Source: Ramazzottius varieornatus (Eukaryota > Tardigrada > Eutardigrada > Parachela > Ramazzottiidae). Taken from it: DNA of 51,492 nt. The stretch lies in NCBI GenBank assembly GCA_001949185.1, contig BDGG01000019.1:12116-63607 (forward strand), given 5' to 3'. Under the pieces are notes generated by a model. It made no database searches and was not told the origin of the DNA. It worked only from the letters and a program-made list of their open reading frames with translations. A program made the position numbers and the translations under genes. Below, in pieces: positions 9,653 through 21,043 of the stretch; position 1 is the stretch's first letter, and each line of letters starts with the position of its first letter.

Positions 9653-11889
9653 TCACATTTCCCACTTGGGCCAGTGCTTTTCATTGGGCAGCTGGTTGTT
9701 TTTGAGATAAGTATCCCAGTTGTTGGTATCGGGGATCTGCTTCCACATCTGGGTTCGAACTGCGGACTTTTCCGGAGTCTCCATATCCCCCAAGCAGCCC
9801 ACATGCCAGAAGCCCACACCGTGCAAATCGTTGCTAACCGCCCACAGGTAGCGGAGGAGCAGACTTTGGGGATCGTCGTAGTGCACTTGGTGCATCGTAC
9901 CGTTTGCGTGCTACAAGGAACAAAAGACCCCCCACTCATTTCGACCATTTTCCCCTTTCCATATCGTTTCAGTCTCCTTCCTATATCTCTACTTATTAAT
10001 TTCGAGTTGTTCCTTATTTTCCAGCGTATCTGACCACGATGTTCCATTTTCTAAGCGGCGTACACTTCCAACCAACAACACTGAAGACGTGCGCCACTTG
10101 GGACAGCAATCAAACTCGGAAACATCCTTTTTTCAAATGGCGCACGGTTCCAGTTAATAACATGGGAATCGTCCGCCAATAGGAGAAGCAATCTTGTAAA
10201 TTTGTGTGCCGATCTCTCATTTCAGTCTGTCTGTATTTCCCTGTGGCTGAACTTGTTTTTATTTAGAAGTTTAGTTGGCTGGATTTATCAAGTGTCAATG
10301 CAACTTCTGCACTGCAGGTATGGTTGTTTACCTTGTAGTTGAATCGTGGCGCTTCGCCGTCGACGGTCCACTTTCTGCCATCGGTGCTCTGGTTCTTCAG
10401 AATATCCAGAATCTCGTCAAGCTGCTTTTGCTGGCCGACTAAATCACTGCAGGGCGCACCGTGAAACTCAGCCCGCGGGATATCACAGACATCATTCTGA
10501 AATCAACATATCAAAATGAACAATCGATTCTACTTTTTCATGAAAGTTAAACGAAAGCGATATTTATGAATTTCACATCAACAAACCTACCTCGCTAATT
10601 TTCACACAGGGGTAATCATAACCATACCACGGAAGACCAAGAATCAACTTTTCCGCAGGAATATTCAAGGACAGATAACCTCGAACACCTGCAAAAGAAT
10701 GAAGCATTACAACCTGTAAAAAATTCTGTTATTGTAAACCTTTTTGAAATTATTCGTGTTTTTACCGTCGACCATTCGGAGGAAAGGTGTGTTAGACATG
10801 GCGATACAGCTGGGTCCCCACACCTGTCCTTGAATATCATATGACATGACAAAGAGGAAATCGCACACTTCGGCCAAGGCTTCATAGTCGTAGCATCGCC
10901 TGTCAACGCACGCCGGCGACCACGCCACATCGAAGCTAATCTATCAACGACAAAAAATACCGGTTAGCTCATTACCTAACTCATGTAGAAGCCTCGCCTT
11001 TCGTGGAGGTTAATCACATACCTTCGAGCCAGGAACCGCAGCACTAAACGCGGTGCGTGTTTCTTTCACGAGGTCGATTAAGCCTACGCGTTCGGGACTG
11101 TTCAACGCGATGGGGTATTCCGGGTCGAAGTTCAGCCCGTCGAGGAAGTTATTCTGGACGATGGCGAGCTTCTTCGCAATCCATTCTTTCCGGAAAGCGG
11201 GGTCGGTCAGCTTCTCAACAGGGAAGTCGGAAGCCACGAGACTGCAAGAGGAAAATCGTATCTGGCGATCCGATATGTCTCATATTACACGTCACAACGT
11301 AATGCTGGGATGTCATACAACACAGCACTATGCCCCATTCAACGCTTGGTTCAGTCTGTGACCATATTACTGCACTACCGATCTTAATGTATAGAGCACC
11401 ATAAAGCAGTCAAAACACATTCTGAGCAAAAATGCGATGCAGCTGCTCCCGCCACTTCGATTGATTTGGTTGCAGTTGATTGACTGAACTTACTCGAGTC
11501 GGACTCCTTTTTCATGAGCGAAGCACATTAGTTCGTCGTTGAACTCCCACATAGCCAACTACGAAAGTAAGAAGGAACTTAGTACAAATACGGAATCTGG
11601 AGAGAAGAGAGCAGTTTACCGTGGTGAGTTTGTCCCAGTCGTACTTCATATAAGTGGCGGAGTCATTCTTGACGGCGAATCCATAGACTTCTTTCCTTGC
11701 CGTCTTTTGTACAGGTTGGCATAAACCGGCGTCTTTACAAGGACAATGGCGAGTACCAGTCCGTTTGGCAGCATGAGGCGCTGGATCAGAAGATGAGGCG
11801 CCATGGCCTTGACTGATGAACAGTCCCATCGACAGGAGGAGAAGAAGCCAGCCGCTGCTCGGAAGCGATTTGACGATCTGCGTCAGCAT
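9653..11889 (-). CDS. CTBS: Di-N-acetylchitobiase (GH18, lysosomal)
   Basis: Seven exons: 11889-11620, 11558-11494, 11241-11022, 10940-10766, 10688-10591, 10496-10332 and 9910-9653. All phases close, 416 residues against about 385 in vertebrate CTBS. A signal sequence (WLLLLLSMGLFIS) is followed by the family's CPC..CQPV block, then KYDWDKLTT, AFRKEWIAKKL, the GH18 active-site motif DGLNFDPE with the catalytic Glu, DVAWSPACVDRRCYDYEAL, CDFLFVMSYD, LPWYGYDYPC and the terminal WYDNPQS-like block (VHYDDPQS). The enzyme removes reducing-end GlcNAc from the chitobiose core during lysosomal glycoprotein breakdown. The active-site motif reads FDPE where the human form has IDIE. Intron 6 carries two palindromic family A elements. 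It is the first of four tandem minus-strand genes and lies head-to-head with the secreted gene at 12812. Confidence 0.93.
10030..10200. repeat. Palindromic element, family A, copies 2 and 3 (adjacent)
   Basis: Copy 2 (about 10030-10119) reads AAGCGGCGTACACTTCC ... GACGTGCGCCACTTGGG. Copy 3 (about 10112-10200) begins AAATGGCGCACGGTTCCAG and has a weak right arm (ATCGTCCGCCAAT). Both lie in intron 6 of CTBS and abut each other. Confidence 0.75.
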
Positions 11890-12811
11890 GTTGATTATTG
11901 ATCATGTGATGTCATGCAGAACCACATAGAATAGCTCTTTTGCGTCGCTCCGACGTCAGCCTTCTCAAAATATCCCAGTTTCCAAGAGCTCCAGCCGGTA
12001 AGAACCTGCAACGAGGAAATGTTGAATGGCAAGATTATTTCCTGCAGAAACGATGAAGTTATGAACCGAGAAACACTGTTAGAGTCTTTGTTTCCCTTGC
12101 AGGTTGATTGTTCTGGATAAAAACCGGAAATGCGACTTTTGCGATAGCCGTACAATGTACAATGTCTCCGCAGAAGGCCATTCATTCACCAACCTTGGAA
12201 TTTGCAGTACATGGCGTGCCAGATATGACCACAATGCCGTGGGCGTGACGCTGTCGAACTTCAGCGCCAACCCACTTTGATAGCCAATGGCTACTTTTGA
12301 TTATCTTCGCTTCACAGATGGCACTGCTGCACAAGGAACCCTTTGACTGTGATTTCGTTCGCAGATGCATGGCGAATGTTTACTGTATCCGACAGCTGAC
12401 TGGAGAGGGAAACAAAAAACCTTGGTGGTTTTTCGGTGCCGGTAAAAACTACGATACCGACGACCGGTTCAGTCTTCGGCCACCACAGAATGCGAAAGGT
12501 AGGAATATTCGACGGATGTTTGTTGATTCCGAACTTCTCACCTCGACAAGTTGCTTACAATGGTTCACAATAGTACAATGTTGTTGACAGATATAAAGAA
12601 TAGCCTGAGGGAGTGTCAGGCATGAGACGCACTGTTTGGCCCTTGCAGTTTGCAGAACAAAGAAAGCTCTGTCTCGAGATAGCTGATCAACTTCATATCC
12701 ATGACGAAAATCTAAATTTTCCTTAATGCTGTCTATCGCACTGTCAAGAACTCGTCTTTCTTCGACACGCTGGAATCTGTGCTGAGTGTTGGAGGAACTC
12801 TTCCCGTAACC
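11890..12811. other. Intergenic region between divergent genes
   Basis: This 0.9-kb stretch separates the divergent starts of CTBS (minus) and the secreted Pro/Ser-rich gene (plus), so it probably holds both promoters. I see no TATA box at a sensible distance and no further gene. Open stretches here are short and lack splice support. Confidence 0.5.
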
Positions 12812-15800
12812 ATGATCAAAATATGCCTGGAGTTTTTCTTGGTTTTCCTATGGACTCGTCATGTCTGTCCCGCTCCCGTAAGTGTTTCTGCTTCTATTCG
12901 AACTAATTCGGGGAATATTAGTTCATTAAGGGATTTGTTTGTTTCTGTCAGATGAGTCCAGTGGAAGTGAAGAATACCATCATGGAAAACCTCGCAGTTT
13001 CCGCGGACGACAAAAATATTACCGTAGTTCTTCATCCACCGGTCATCGTTCCAGCCTTATCTGTCCCCAACGAAGCACTTGGTCTTACTCCTGCTCCCAC
13101 CTCAGCTACCGATGTACCCCATGCACCTCTAGCTGCTGAAATGTTCAACGGGGGTGTCGGCACCGTCAACGGTTCTCCCGTCTTCCTACACCCTTCCGCT
13201 GGCACTCCGACGTCGAGTCCGAAGGAAATCAAAGATAAAGATGCCCAAAACATCAACCGTTCGGTAAACCATTCCAAATATCTGCTTCGCGATTATTTCC
13301 GGAAGAAATAATGATGTGATACTGTTTGGGAGCTCGTCGGACAAAGTCGACCAGACTGCTATTCCAAGTGGCGCACGTCTCCAGTGTTATTAACTGCAAG
13401 TGTGTACCACTTGAAAGAGCGATCTTGCCGAGTTGCTTTGGTTAAATTCCATCTTTTCCGCCCGGTTGCAGCCGGCTTTGAGCAGAGTTTTGAGTTTCTT
13501 CTTTACCAACAGGTTATGAAAGCCATGGAACATCTGCAGAACATTGGCCAGCAAGCACAAGAAGGCCAAATGGTGCCGTTGATCCAACAAAGTATGGATG
13601 GCGCCATGAGCGCCGTCAACAGAACCGTCGACGCCACCAACACTAATTCGTCGATTAGCGTGGTAGTGGTGCCACTGGTACAAAATGCCTTCGACCTCAC
13701 CGAGCCGGGCCACACTTCCGTAGCGCAACTGGCCGCCAGCCATCCCATCGTCCTCGCGAACAAAGACGGAAACCATACCACCGTCCACGTGGTAAGATTC
13801 CAACACACTAGCTCGTTCATGTACTGAGGCATCCGTACCCATCCCCTGGAAAACGAGCAAACCAGAGAAGTCTGTTGAGCACATACCCTCGTTTCTTTCT
13901 AGCGTTCAGGTAAACAACTCAGCTCTGTTACTGCACCGAAAATCGTAGAGAGGCGTCAAGTTACTGTACTTTCCAGAGTAGATGCTTGTGATGACTAACT
14001 GCTGATTTCACTACACGCACGACAAGCAAATATGGGCCAGTAAAAATTATGGGCCCGGCGGATAAGACTGCAAAATAAAATCTAACTGTAGAAAAGTGAC
14101 AGAAAGTACATTAGTGTTAAGGAGTCGCGTACGTACATGCTTCAGTACCACCGTAGCGAAAAGGCCTGGTCCATAATTTTTACTGACCGATAATTTCCGG
14201 TCGTTCGTGTACACTGAACTCTTCGCTAACGAAACGGAACAACTTTTTGTCTGGCTTTTGCAGCCATGCAGTTTTATTTTTACCGAAAAATCTTATTTCA
14301 CGTCGCAGCAGAAAACGCGCAGCTAGGGACTAATAATAGGATATTATAACCTTTGGCACCAATGTGCCGGTAGATATAAAAACCATATGCTGTCTATAAA
14401 AGGCGAAATCGGCTGACAACCTCCACACGTGAAAACAGGAGCAGGCCGGTGAACGCAAGAAGAGAAAACGAATACGAGGAAATATTCTCTGCATCGCGTT
14501 ATGAGCGAAGCGCGACAACGGAACATTGTAAAGCAGGAAGTACAGCAAGTACTTCAAGAAGGGTTGATACGAGCGGCAATGTATTGCTATGCACTTACGC
14601 GATATTACAGTACATGCTCATTACAACCATTACAATTATTACGATCATTACAATTCATAATCGAAAACGGCCGAAAACGACCGTTTTTGAATTGCAATAT
14701 GACAATTGAAATTGGGAATCCCAAGCTGGGTAATTCCAATATTAATTAGAATTGAATTAGAATTCCGAAAACGGAAGAAATTATAATTGGTAATTAAAAT
14801 AAACAATGTGGCTATTCAAATTATTGAATTTGCGCCCTGCAGCGCGGTAAAACGCACGTGGGTGTACCGAGTATCGGAGTTTCTGGGTGTCTTTGGCGCT
14901 TGATTGGGCGAACATCTATGCGTGTGTGCACATCGCACGACGGAGAAAGGCACGAGGCTTACAGTTTTGTTTTGCGAATCGCGCGCGGTGCATCGATGTA
15001 AGCGCGAAGTTCAACCCCGGTCCCGGTATTTTTCTCTACCAACCTCTTAAGGGATGTTCTCCGTGTGTGACGACGTACAAGGCTCCAGGAAGATACAATA
15101 CCTGCTTCCATCAGGGCATCCGTGTTTAATGCCTTAAGTAGAACATGTTTTGAGCTGACATCCGACATCCATTCCACGCTTATGGAGCGATGGGCCTAAG
15201 TCGCTTCAAAACACGATATTCCGGGAATATTCCGATCTCAAAAATGAACCACAACAGTTAAAATGATTTCAATTGTTGATGCGAGCCGAATTCCGATTAA
15301 TTGTAATTGCTAGTTCAGCTGAGCTGAGTCTCAGATAATTGAAATTGCTGCCGCCCGAAGTATTCCGATTGATCGTAACTGCAATTAGAACCGAAAAAAT
15401 CATATTGGAGCAACACTGATTACACGGGTTTCGGCGGCCTAAGTCGGGGATCTCTGACTAATAACACGATTGTTCAGGAATCGGTTTTGAAGTTTCGGCA
15501 CCCCATGGGCTTCTGTAACAGCTTATGAGATAACACGAAACAGACAGCGAGGAACACGAATCTGAAGTCAGATCTGATTTCTGACCAGTGGTCAAACGGC
15601 CACGCCAGGAAGATCCAAAGGGGTTCGAATTTTTTCCGAAAAGATTGTGACATAAGAACTACGTCACTCAGCGTAAGACTACACATACAATCGTTTGACA
15701 CCAAACCCCCAAGCTGGGGTGTTTTGGAGGTTAATGCCCCTGAAGTTTCCTGCGATATCGTCTCAAAAGGGCGAACAGTTTTTCAAGACTTTGAGCCATG

Positions 15801-16804
15801 AAGAGGTACGGCAAAGCTACCATCCGATGCCCTGAATATTCTCTCAGACTTTATGTCAAAAAAGGATCATTTGGTAGCAAAAATAATGTTCCCCAAATTG
15901 GGCCGCCGAAACCTACATACTGTAGTAAAATCTTTCTCGTCTCTATTTCAATTCAGCTTTCACGAATCACGATTGCATGGTACAGGTGGTCAAACGGGAA
16001 GACGTTCCCAGCTCACTTCTCCCCCTTGCGGACCACAACGCCCACGGTCCTCTCCGATCCTCCGATCTCCTAGGCGCGGCTGCCATCACTGCTGCCAACA
16101 TCACCACCACGCCACCTCCCAAGAACGACTCACTGGGCGTCCCACTCTCCAACGCCCACGGTCCGCTCTCCGAAGCCGACAACCCTACCCCCTCTCCACC
16201 CACCTCCTCCGCCGCACCACTTTCAACCGAAAAGATCCTCGTCTTGGTCAACCCAGACACTAATTCATCCTCCTCAATTGTAGCCCCCACTTCCGTGAAT
16301 GAGACTGTCGCCAACGATATTATCCCCATCATCACGCGCACATCCTCCAACGAATCCATCCCGAACATGCACTCAATCGAATTAGTCGATCTTGTTACTC
16401 AGCACAAGGAACCGATGGAGAGCGGGTCGGAGATATTACATGCTAGGCCTTTCGTGAAAACCTCTGACAGCGCGCAAAACAGTAACCTATCTATTTTGGC
16501 AACGTCATTGGTCGTGGCGTCTGGTCCACCGATAATACACTCTAGTCCGGAAGTGCGAGCGGGCCTTCTGGCTCAAGGAACGCAACCTGTGCATAATCCA
16601 CCGGAAGTGGATGCGCTGACGACCACGCCTGATCTTCAGAGGCTCATCGCTTCGACCTTGCCGTCGGCTCCGCGAGTACCGCTGGTGGTACCGCAGGACA
16701 GCTTCCCCGCGAAACCGCTACCACCAGGTACTTCTTCTTTCTTGCCTGTGAAGGGCGCGAACGAGAACGCCACATCGGCTATGGTCCGCGATTTGGTTGC
16801 GTAG
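12812..16804 (+). CDS. Secreted Pro/Ser/Thr-rich protein, unknown function
   Basis: Four exons: 12812-12877, 12952-13263, 13513-13791 and 15986-16804, all joining in phase 0, about 491 residues. Exon 1 encodes a typical signal peptide (MIKICLEFFLVFLWT) with cleavage likely near its end. The remainder is low complexity, rich in Pro, Ser, Thr, Ala and Val, with many N-glycosylation sequons (NIT, NRS, NRT, NSS, NET, NES, NAT), short echoes such as NAHGPL (twice), and no recognised domain. It is probably extracellular or matrix-associated (inference). Introns 2 and 3 carry repeats, and intron 3 is 2.2 kb and largely repetitive. Exon 4 might instead be a separate gene, but the matching phases, strand and composition favour one gene. 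Confidence 0.6.
13345..13437. repeat. Palindromic element, family A, copy 4
   Basis: The core CCAAGTGGCGCACGTCTCCA, the centre GTGTTATTAACTG and the right arm GTGTGTACCACTTG are flanked by outer arms GTCGACCAGA and CGATCTTGCCGAG. It lies in intron 2 of the secreted Pro/Ser-rich gene. Confidence 0.8.
14010..14215. repeat. Inverted-repeat element, family C, copy 2
   Basis: The left part (CACGCACGACAAG ... CCAGTAAAAATTATGGGCC) is the imperfect reverse complement of the right part (GGTCCATAATTTTTACTG ... CGTTCGTGTACACT). The centre CCGTAGCGAAAAGGCCTG matches the copy at 3454-3642. It lies in intron 3 of the secreted gene. Confidence 0.75.
14395..14403 (+). promoter_or_regulatory. TATA-like box inside intron 3
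   Basis: TATAAAAGG is a consensus TATA element, but no convincing plus-strand coding exon follows directly. It could serve an alternative promoter for the last exon of the secreted gene at 15986, belong to a mobile element, or be chance. Confidence 0.25.
14600..15470. repeat. AATT-rich repeat block in intron 3
   Basis: Two AATT/CAATT-rich zones (about 14620-14830 and 15240-15420) contain loosely inverted sequence (TTACGATCATTAC against GATTGATCGTAACTGC) around a GC-richer centre. A direct echo GGCCTAAGTCG occurs near 15195 and 15438. This suggests a decayed mobile element of about 0.8 kb. No coding sequence is seen. Confidence 0.4.
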
Positions 16805-18345
16805 ATTGTGTTTTTCGCTACGCCATCTCTGTTCTTTGCTGCTCGTTTTTTTGTTGCTTTTCGTTGTATTCTACTGTTCAAGATATAAATTTGTTAGCAC
16901 ATGTGGAAATATTCTGACGAGCTATTACAGCCAGATACATCAATAGAATGACGACTTTCTACGGTACCGTATCGGAATTCGGCTACATGCACTTAACGAT
17001 AACGAAATTGGCAGTGTTCAGAACTCCAAAAGATGGTACCTCCTCGAAATATTATTTGACCACAATGCCGATCATGAATATCGCGTGACCAGAATGTCAC
17101 CTAACTGATGTAAATATCGTTTGCTCATATTGCCGTTGGTGTGGAACGCCGATCAGTTCTTGCGTCCTATCCTTAAATTTCGATGCGTTTTTGTAGCCAT
17201 GACGCTTCTGAATAATGCTGTTCGACACTGAACGTCATTTTCAAATGTTCCAAAGTTTTGGCAAGCGCCGGTCGGAGTTTTAATGTACTTCATGGAGCTA
17301 TATATCGGTGGGTTGATGTGATGGCCGGTCTAGCCATCATATTGTAAAACGATATTCTGGAACCTAAATATTGTGGTCAGTTGATGTTCAAAGTTAGTCA
17401 AAGTATCATTCTATATTTTGCCCAGACGATATTCCGGTTTGGTACAGTACGCTGCAAGATAGATATTGCTGTTTGTTTGGACTTCGCGCAAAATACAACC
17501 ACTTGACCACCGAGACTGACGTCAGTTGATGAGTAATCCCGGTAGTGCCTACAAGAAATCTGAAAGTGTGAAACCATTCATCCAGTCTCGATGGATGACT
17601 AGTGGTACTTGGCCGCTTAGCAGGTCCTTGTATGACAAAGTGCTCGTGTTCGACATTGATGGACATGTGCTGACGTTTCATCGATGGCGAATGTGCGATA
17701 CCTATGGTAAGGGTCCCCCACATCCGTCGCCTTCACATCGGCCTGACTGCATGTCTCCGGCTTTATCGCCAGACTGCGCGTGGGTCTCCGGCTACTGGCT
17801 AGCCACTCGAACAACGCAACCGCTGACACGTGCAGCCATTCTGAACAATATACCCTTGACGCAATGTGAACGTGGGAAGGGTAAACAGCCGTCGAAAGTG
17901 AATTACTTAGGCCAGCACAAAACACAAGAACAATCACGGATACATTTGGAATCATACGGGGTTGATAAACCACCAGCTCATCATGTTTTAATTTTGAGCA
18001 AATAATTGCTCACCCACAATACCACACTGTACATGTATCAGAATAGCAATATCGACACGTAACCATTTTTTCTCCGGTATGGCCCATAATAAAACAAGAA
18101 GACAATGCGCTCGTCGTCGATAATCCTCTTTTCAAATTGACTTTTCATTTCTCGCATAGCGGCTTTGGAAACTCGGCTTTATGACAAATCAAGTGCGTCC
18201 GTCTGTACAGCTAATCATTTCCTGACTTGATCGACGCGCGCATACCTTCGACCGATCGCCAAAGCCAGCCAAGTACCTCGGTCCTCGACGGACCCTTCCT
18301 CAAGAGGTAGAATAACCACTCGGACAACCAGTCTCGCATTTCATC
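16805..18345. other. Intergenic, no gene assigned
   Basis: Overlapping open stretches occur on both strands at 17406-18005. None has a recognisable domain or convincing splice context, and the two strands contradict each other. The last few hundred bases should contain the promoter of the Gly-rich gene, but no TATA box is evident. Confidence 0.4.
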
Positions 18346-19161
18346 ATGAAGACCAGAAGCACAGCGTTACAACTCCATCGGATACTTTTGTCCCCCTTAC
18401 CAATTTTCCTCCTTATTTTACCGCTCACCTTCGCACAATATGGCAGTTCTTCCTCCGGCAGCGGTGGAGGCTATGGGGGAAGCAGTGGCTCCTCACAATA
18501 CGGTGGAAGTAGCGGCTCTTCGCAATACGGACAAACCGGTATGACAGCTGGACCAAATTACGGATCTAGTTCGCCATCCTATGGCGCAGCTAGTAGTGGT
18601 TATGGAAGCTCTGGTTCAAGTTACGGTGGACAAGCTATGGGCGGCAGCTATGGAGGCTCAAGCGGCGGAGGCTATGGAGGAAGCGGTGGTGCTGGAGGAA
18701 GTTACGGCAAAGGGATGGGCTTTCAAGGGACTGATCTGTACATTCCCAGCTACAACGACCAGTCGCAGCAATGGGTGCGCTACTCGGGCTTGTTAGGAAA
18801 ACCGGGACCGACCGGATGGTACGACCAGATCTACCCCTATAACCAGATGGGTTATGGATCTGGAGGAAGCGGCGGTGGTTACGGTGGAGGTAGCGGTGGC
18901 GGATCGTACGGTAAGCCGGGTGGCGCGTCGGGTGGATCGGGATATGGATCTGGAGGTGGATCTAGCGGCTACGGGTCAGGGAGCTCGTCGGGCGGCTATG
19001 GTTCAGCGGCGGCTGGCTCCCAACAGTACGGAAGCCAGGTTCAACAACAGTATGGTGGAAGTGGCTCGAGTGGTGCGGCTTACGGCGGCAGCTCCGGAGG
19101 TTCGGCGGGATACAGCACTGGGACGGGTGCTGGTCAAGGATCGTACGGACGACGGAGATAG
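18346..19161 (+). CDS. Secreted Gly/Ser/Tyr-rich structural protein
   Basis: A single-exon gene of 271 residues. A signal peptide (IFLLILPLTFAQ) ends at about residue 31. The rest is built from irregular GYGGSSG, SSGSSQYGG and GSSGYGS units. A non-repetitive island at about residues 125-170 (LYIPSYNDQSQQW, LLGKPGPTGWYDQIYPYNQ) interrupts the repeats, and the protein ends QGSYGRRR. This composition is typical of extracellular cuticle, glue or silk-like proteins and of disordered secreted proteins, where tyrosines may be cross-linked. Function is inferred from composition only. The absence of an intron is unusual among its neighbours. Confidence 0.85.
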   Translation: MKTRSTALQLHRILLSPLPIFLLILPLTFAQYGSSSSGSGGGYGGSSGSSQYGGSSGSSQYGQTGMTAGPNYGSSSPSYGAASSGYGSSGSSYGGQAMGGSYGGSSGGGYGGSGGAGGSYGKGMGFQGTDLYIPSYNDQSQQWVRYSGLLGKPGPTGWYDQIYPYNQMGYGSGGSGGGYGGGSGGGSYGKPGGASGGSGYGSGGGSSGYGSGSSSGGYGSAAAGSQQYGSQVQQQYGGSGSSGAAYGGSSGGSAGYSTGTGAGQGSYGRRR

Positions 19162-19918
19162 TTCTGGATGGAGGCTGCGATAAACAAGTACAGGGATTGT
19201 GGGCCTGACAGTGTTTTGTTTTTAAGATTTCTTCGATCTAAACAAGTGCTGGCATCACCGCGCTTGTGCTAGACTTAGTTTTCAACCTTGTTTTCAAGTG
19301 CAAATCTACAATAGCACGCACGAAAACCGTATATCGCAAATTTAGCAAGTTGCATCGTGGGGAATTTCAGTTTTATCAAATTCTTGAGCCGCTTGGAAGA
19401 GCACGATAATGTAAAATGTTTTACCCGATGTCTACTCCGGATCTCACCAGGGGTTCGTTGTCTTGGCTCTCGTTAGGGCGAGACACGAGTAAAGCGTCAG
19501 TGCTTGCAGCACGCTGTCTGCAGAATTCGTCCTGGATGTGCGATTGAAAATTAGCGTTTTTCCGGACAAAGCGGTCGCGTGCAGATCCTGGAACTGCTTG
19601 CTACCTTAGAAGGTACTGTTCATTGTCGAAGATACTGTGCGCCTATTCTCCCTATTGTGCAAGGAATAAGCAATTTCCAATTCAAAGGTTGTTAATTCGG
19701 ATAACCTGATCTGACTCAAAGACCGTGTTTATTTACGAGAAGCATGCAACCTCAGCGAAAACCCCGAAACAAAGGGATATTTCGTCACACGTACTGCATG
19801 TCAAAATTTCTGAAGGTGGTCGTATGCGCAAATTTTTTGCATGGAAGACAACGGATATGGAAACAAGAAGTAACCGAAAGAACAAAGCTCGGTCGAATTT
19901 TCATCCGCTTGCGGACGC
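19162..19918. other. Intergenic, no gene recognised
   Basis: I see no coding exon or clear repeat. The right end leads into the TATA box of the next gene. Confidence 0.45.
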
Positions 19919-19926
19919 TATAAAAG
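19919..19926 (+). promoter_or_regulatory. TATA box of the Met/Pro-rich secreted gene
   Basis: TATAAAAG lies 138 bp upstream of the ATG at 20057, which would place transcription start near 19950 and leave a leader of about 100 nt. Position and sequence fit a core promoter. Confidence 0.55.
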
Positions 19927-20056
19927 AAATTTTCCTTTCGAACCACCTAACGTGAAGCTTTCTTAGTCATTGGCTTTTCTATCGTCAAGTTCTAGAGTAG
20001 TGTTGAGTTCGGTATCCACTAAAAATAGAGCTGTAGCTAACTGATGATTCTCTACA

Positions 20057-20728
20057 ATGTCTTCTGCCATGCTATCAGGTGCTATCTTGCTGGTGCTGGC
20101 TCTTTCCGAGTGCCGTGGCCAAAACGGGTGGAACAGCAACACGCAAGCCCGCGGCTCGGCCAGCTCCCCCGGCAACCTTGGCCGACCGAGTTCTGACCAG
20201 ATGCGGCCATCGGGAATGCCCGCAGGCATGATGGGCATGGGATTCCCTGCTCCCTTTGCTCCATCCATGAACGGTTCAAGCATGCAGTTTCCGCGATCTC
20301 AACAAGGGTTTGCTCCAGGTTTTCCTGGTTCCATGAATTTCACTGCCTTCGGTGGGAACCCAATGATGCCACCGCCACAGTTTCCTGGTTCCATGAATTT
20401 CACTGCCTTCGGTAGGAACCCAATGATGCCGCCGCCGCAGTTTCCTGGTTCCATGAATCTCACTTCTTTCGGTGCCAACATGATGATGACGCCACCACCG
20501 TTTGGTATACCTCCTGGAATGTCCGGATCTGGTGAGAGCAATGGTAACAGAAACGGTCAGCAATTTGGGATGCCGCCTCCACCGCCGTTCTCCAACCCGA
20601 GAAATGGTAGCACTTTGTTCGCGCAGTTCGGAACACCTCTGATGGGTAACTCTGGAATGCAGATGGGGGGAGGTTTCTATCCGCCCTCCAACCTTAACTT
20701 GGCGGGCTCCCAGTGGTCTGGGAGATAA
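20057..20728 (+). CDS. Secreted Met/Pro/Gly-rich protein with tandem repeats
   Basis: A single-exon gene of 223 residues. A signal peptide (MLSGAILLVLALSECRG) precedes an Asn/Ser/Gly-rich segment, then three tandem 20-residue units of the type FPGSMNFTAFGGNPMMPPPQ (about residues 89-148), then a PPP- and Gly-rich tail. Each unit holds an N-glycosylation sequon (NFT, NFT, NLT). It is probably an extracellular disordered or structural protein (inference). A TATA box lies upstream and poly(A) signals lie about 90 bp downstream. Like the Gly-rich gene 0.9 kb upstream it lacks introns. Confidence 0.8.
   Translation: MSSAMLSGAILLVLALSECRGQNGWNSNTQARGSASSPGNLGRPSSDQMRPSGMPAGMMGMGFPAPFAPSMNGSSMQFPRSQQGFAPGFPGSMNFTAFGGNPMMPPPQFPGSMNFTAFGRNPMMPPPQFPGSMNLTSFGANMMMTPPPFGIPPGMSGSGESNGNRNGQQFGMPPPPPFSNPRNGSTLFAQFGTPLMGNSGMQMGGGFYPPSNLNLAGSQWSGR
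20320..20499 (+). repeat. Three tandem 60-bp coding repeats
   Basis: Units 20320-20379, 20380-20439 and 20440-20499 each begin TTTCCTGGTTCCATGAAT. The first two differ at only a few bases and the third is more diverged, consistent with recent in-frame duplication within the Met/Pro-rich secreted gene. Confidence 0.92.
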
Positions 20729-20779
20729 CTTCCAACTCTTGAAACTGACACTCTGATGTCGATCGAGCGGTACTTGCCC

Positions 20780-20975
20780 TAGTGATGTTCTAATATGGAA
20801 TAATGACATCTAATATAATAAAAATAAATATCCGCCGTCTGCTAAAGTTTTACTAACTCCGAACTACTATAGTAAAACCTCTGCCTGACTTACTAAAATA
20901 TTACTATAGTAGAAGCTTTGGAGGTTCGTTATCGAAATATATTTTAATATCGAAGAGCTCGACAGAAGATCTAAA
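20780..20975 (-). repeat. Putative terminal/subterminal region of a hAT element
   Basis: TAGTGATGTTCTAATAT at 20780 recurs at 30808. The stretch from about 20866 to 20975 (ACTATAGTAAAACCTCTGCC through GAAGAGCTC) recurs in inverted orientation at 31627-31733. It lies just beyond the 3' end of the hAT transposase gene, where a transposon end is expected. Confidence 0.6.
20817..20828 (+). terminator. Poly(A) signals of the Met/Pro-rich gene
   Basis: Two AATAAA hexamers (20817-20822 and 20823-20828) follow the stop by about 90 bp. They fall inside sequence that also resembles the hAT end. Confidence 0.5.
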
Positions 20976-21043
20976 GAATCAGAATCACATCAATCAGGCT
21001 AGCAAGAATGCTCCCCAGTATTTGCTCGGACCGTCTAAAGTGC

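Noticed and set aside
17406-18005. Overlapping open stretches on both strands, one with KVLVFDIDGH resembling a HAD phosphatase motif
   Set aside because: The rest of the HAD fold is absent, the motif lacks the usual Thr after DIDG, and the strands contradict each other without splice support.
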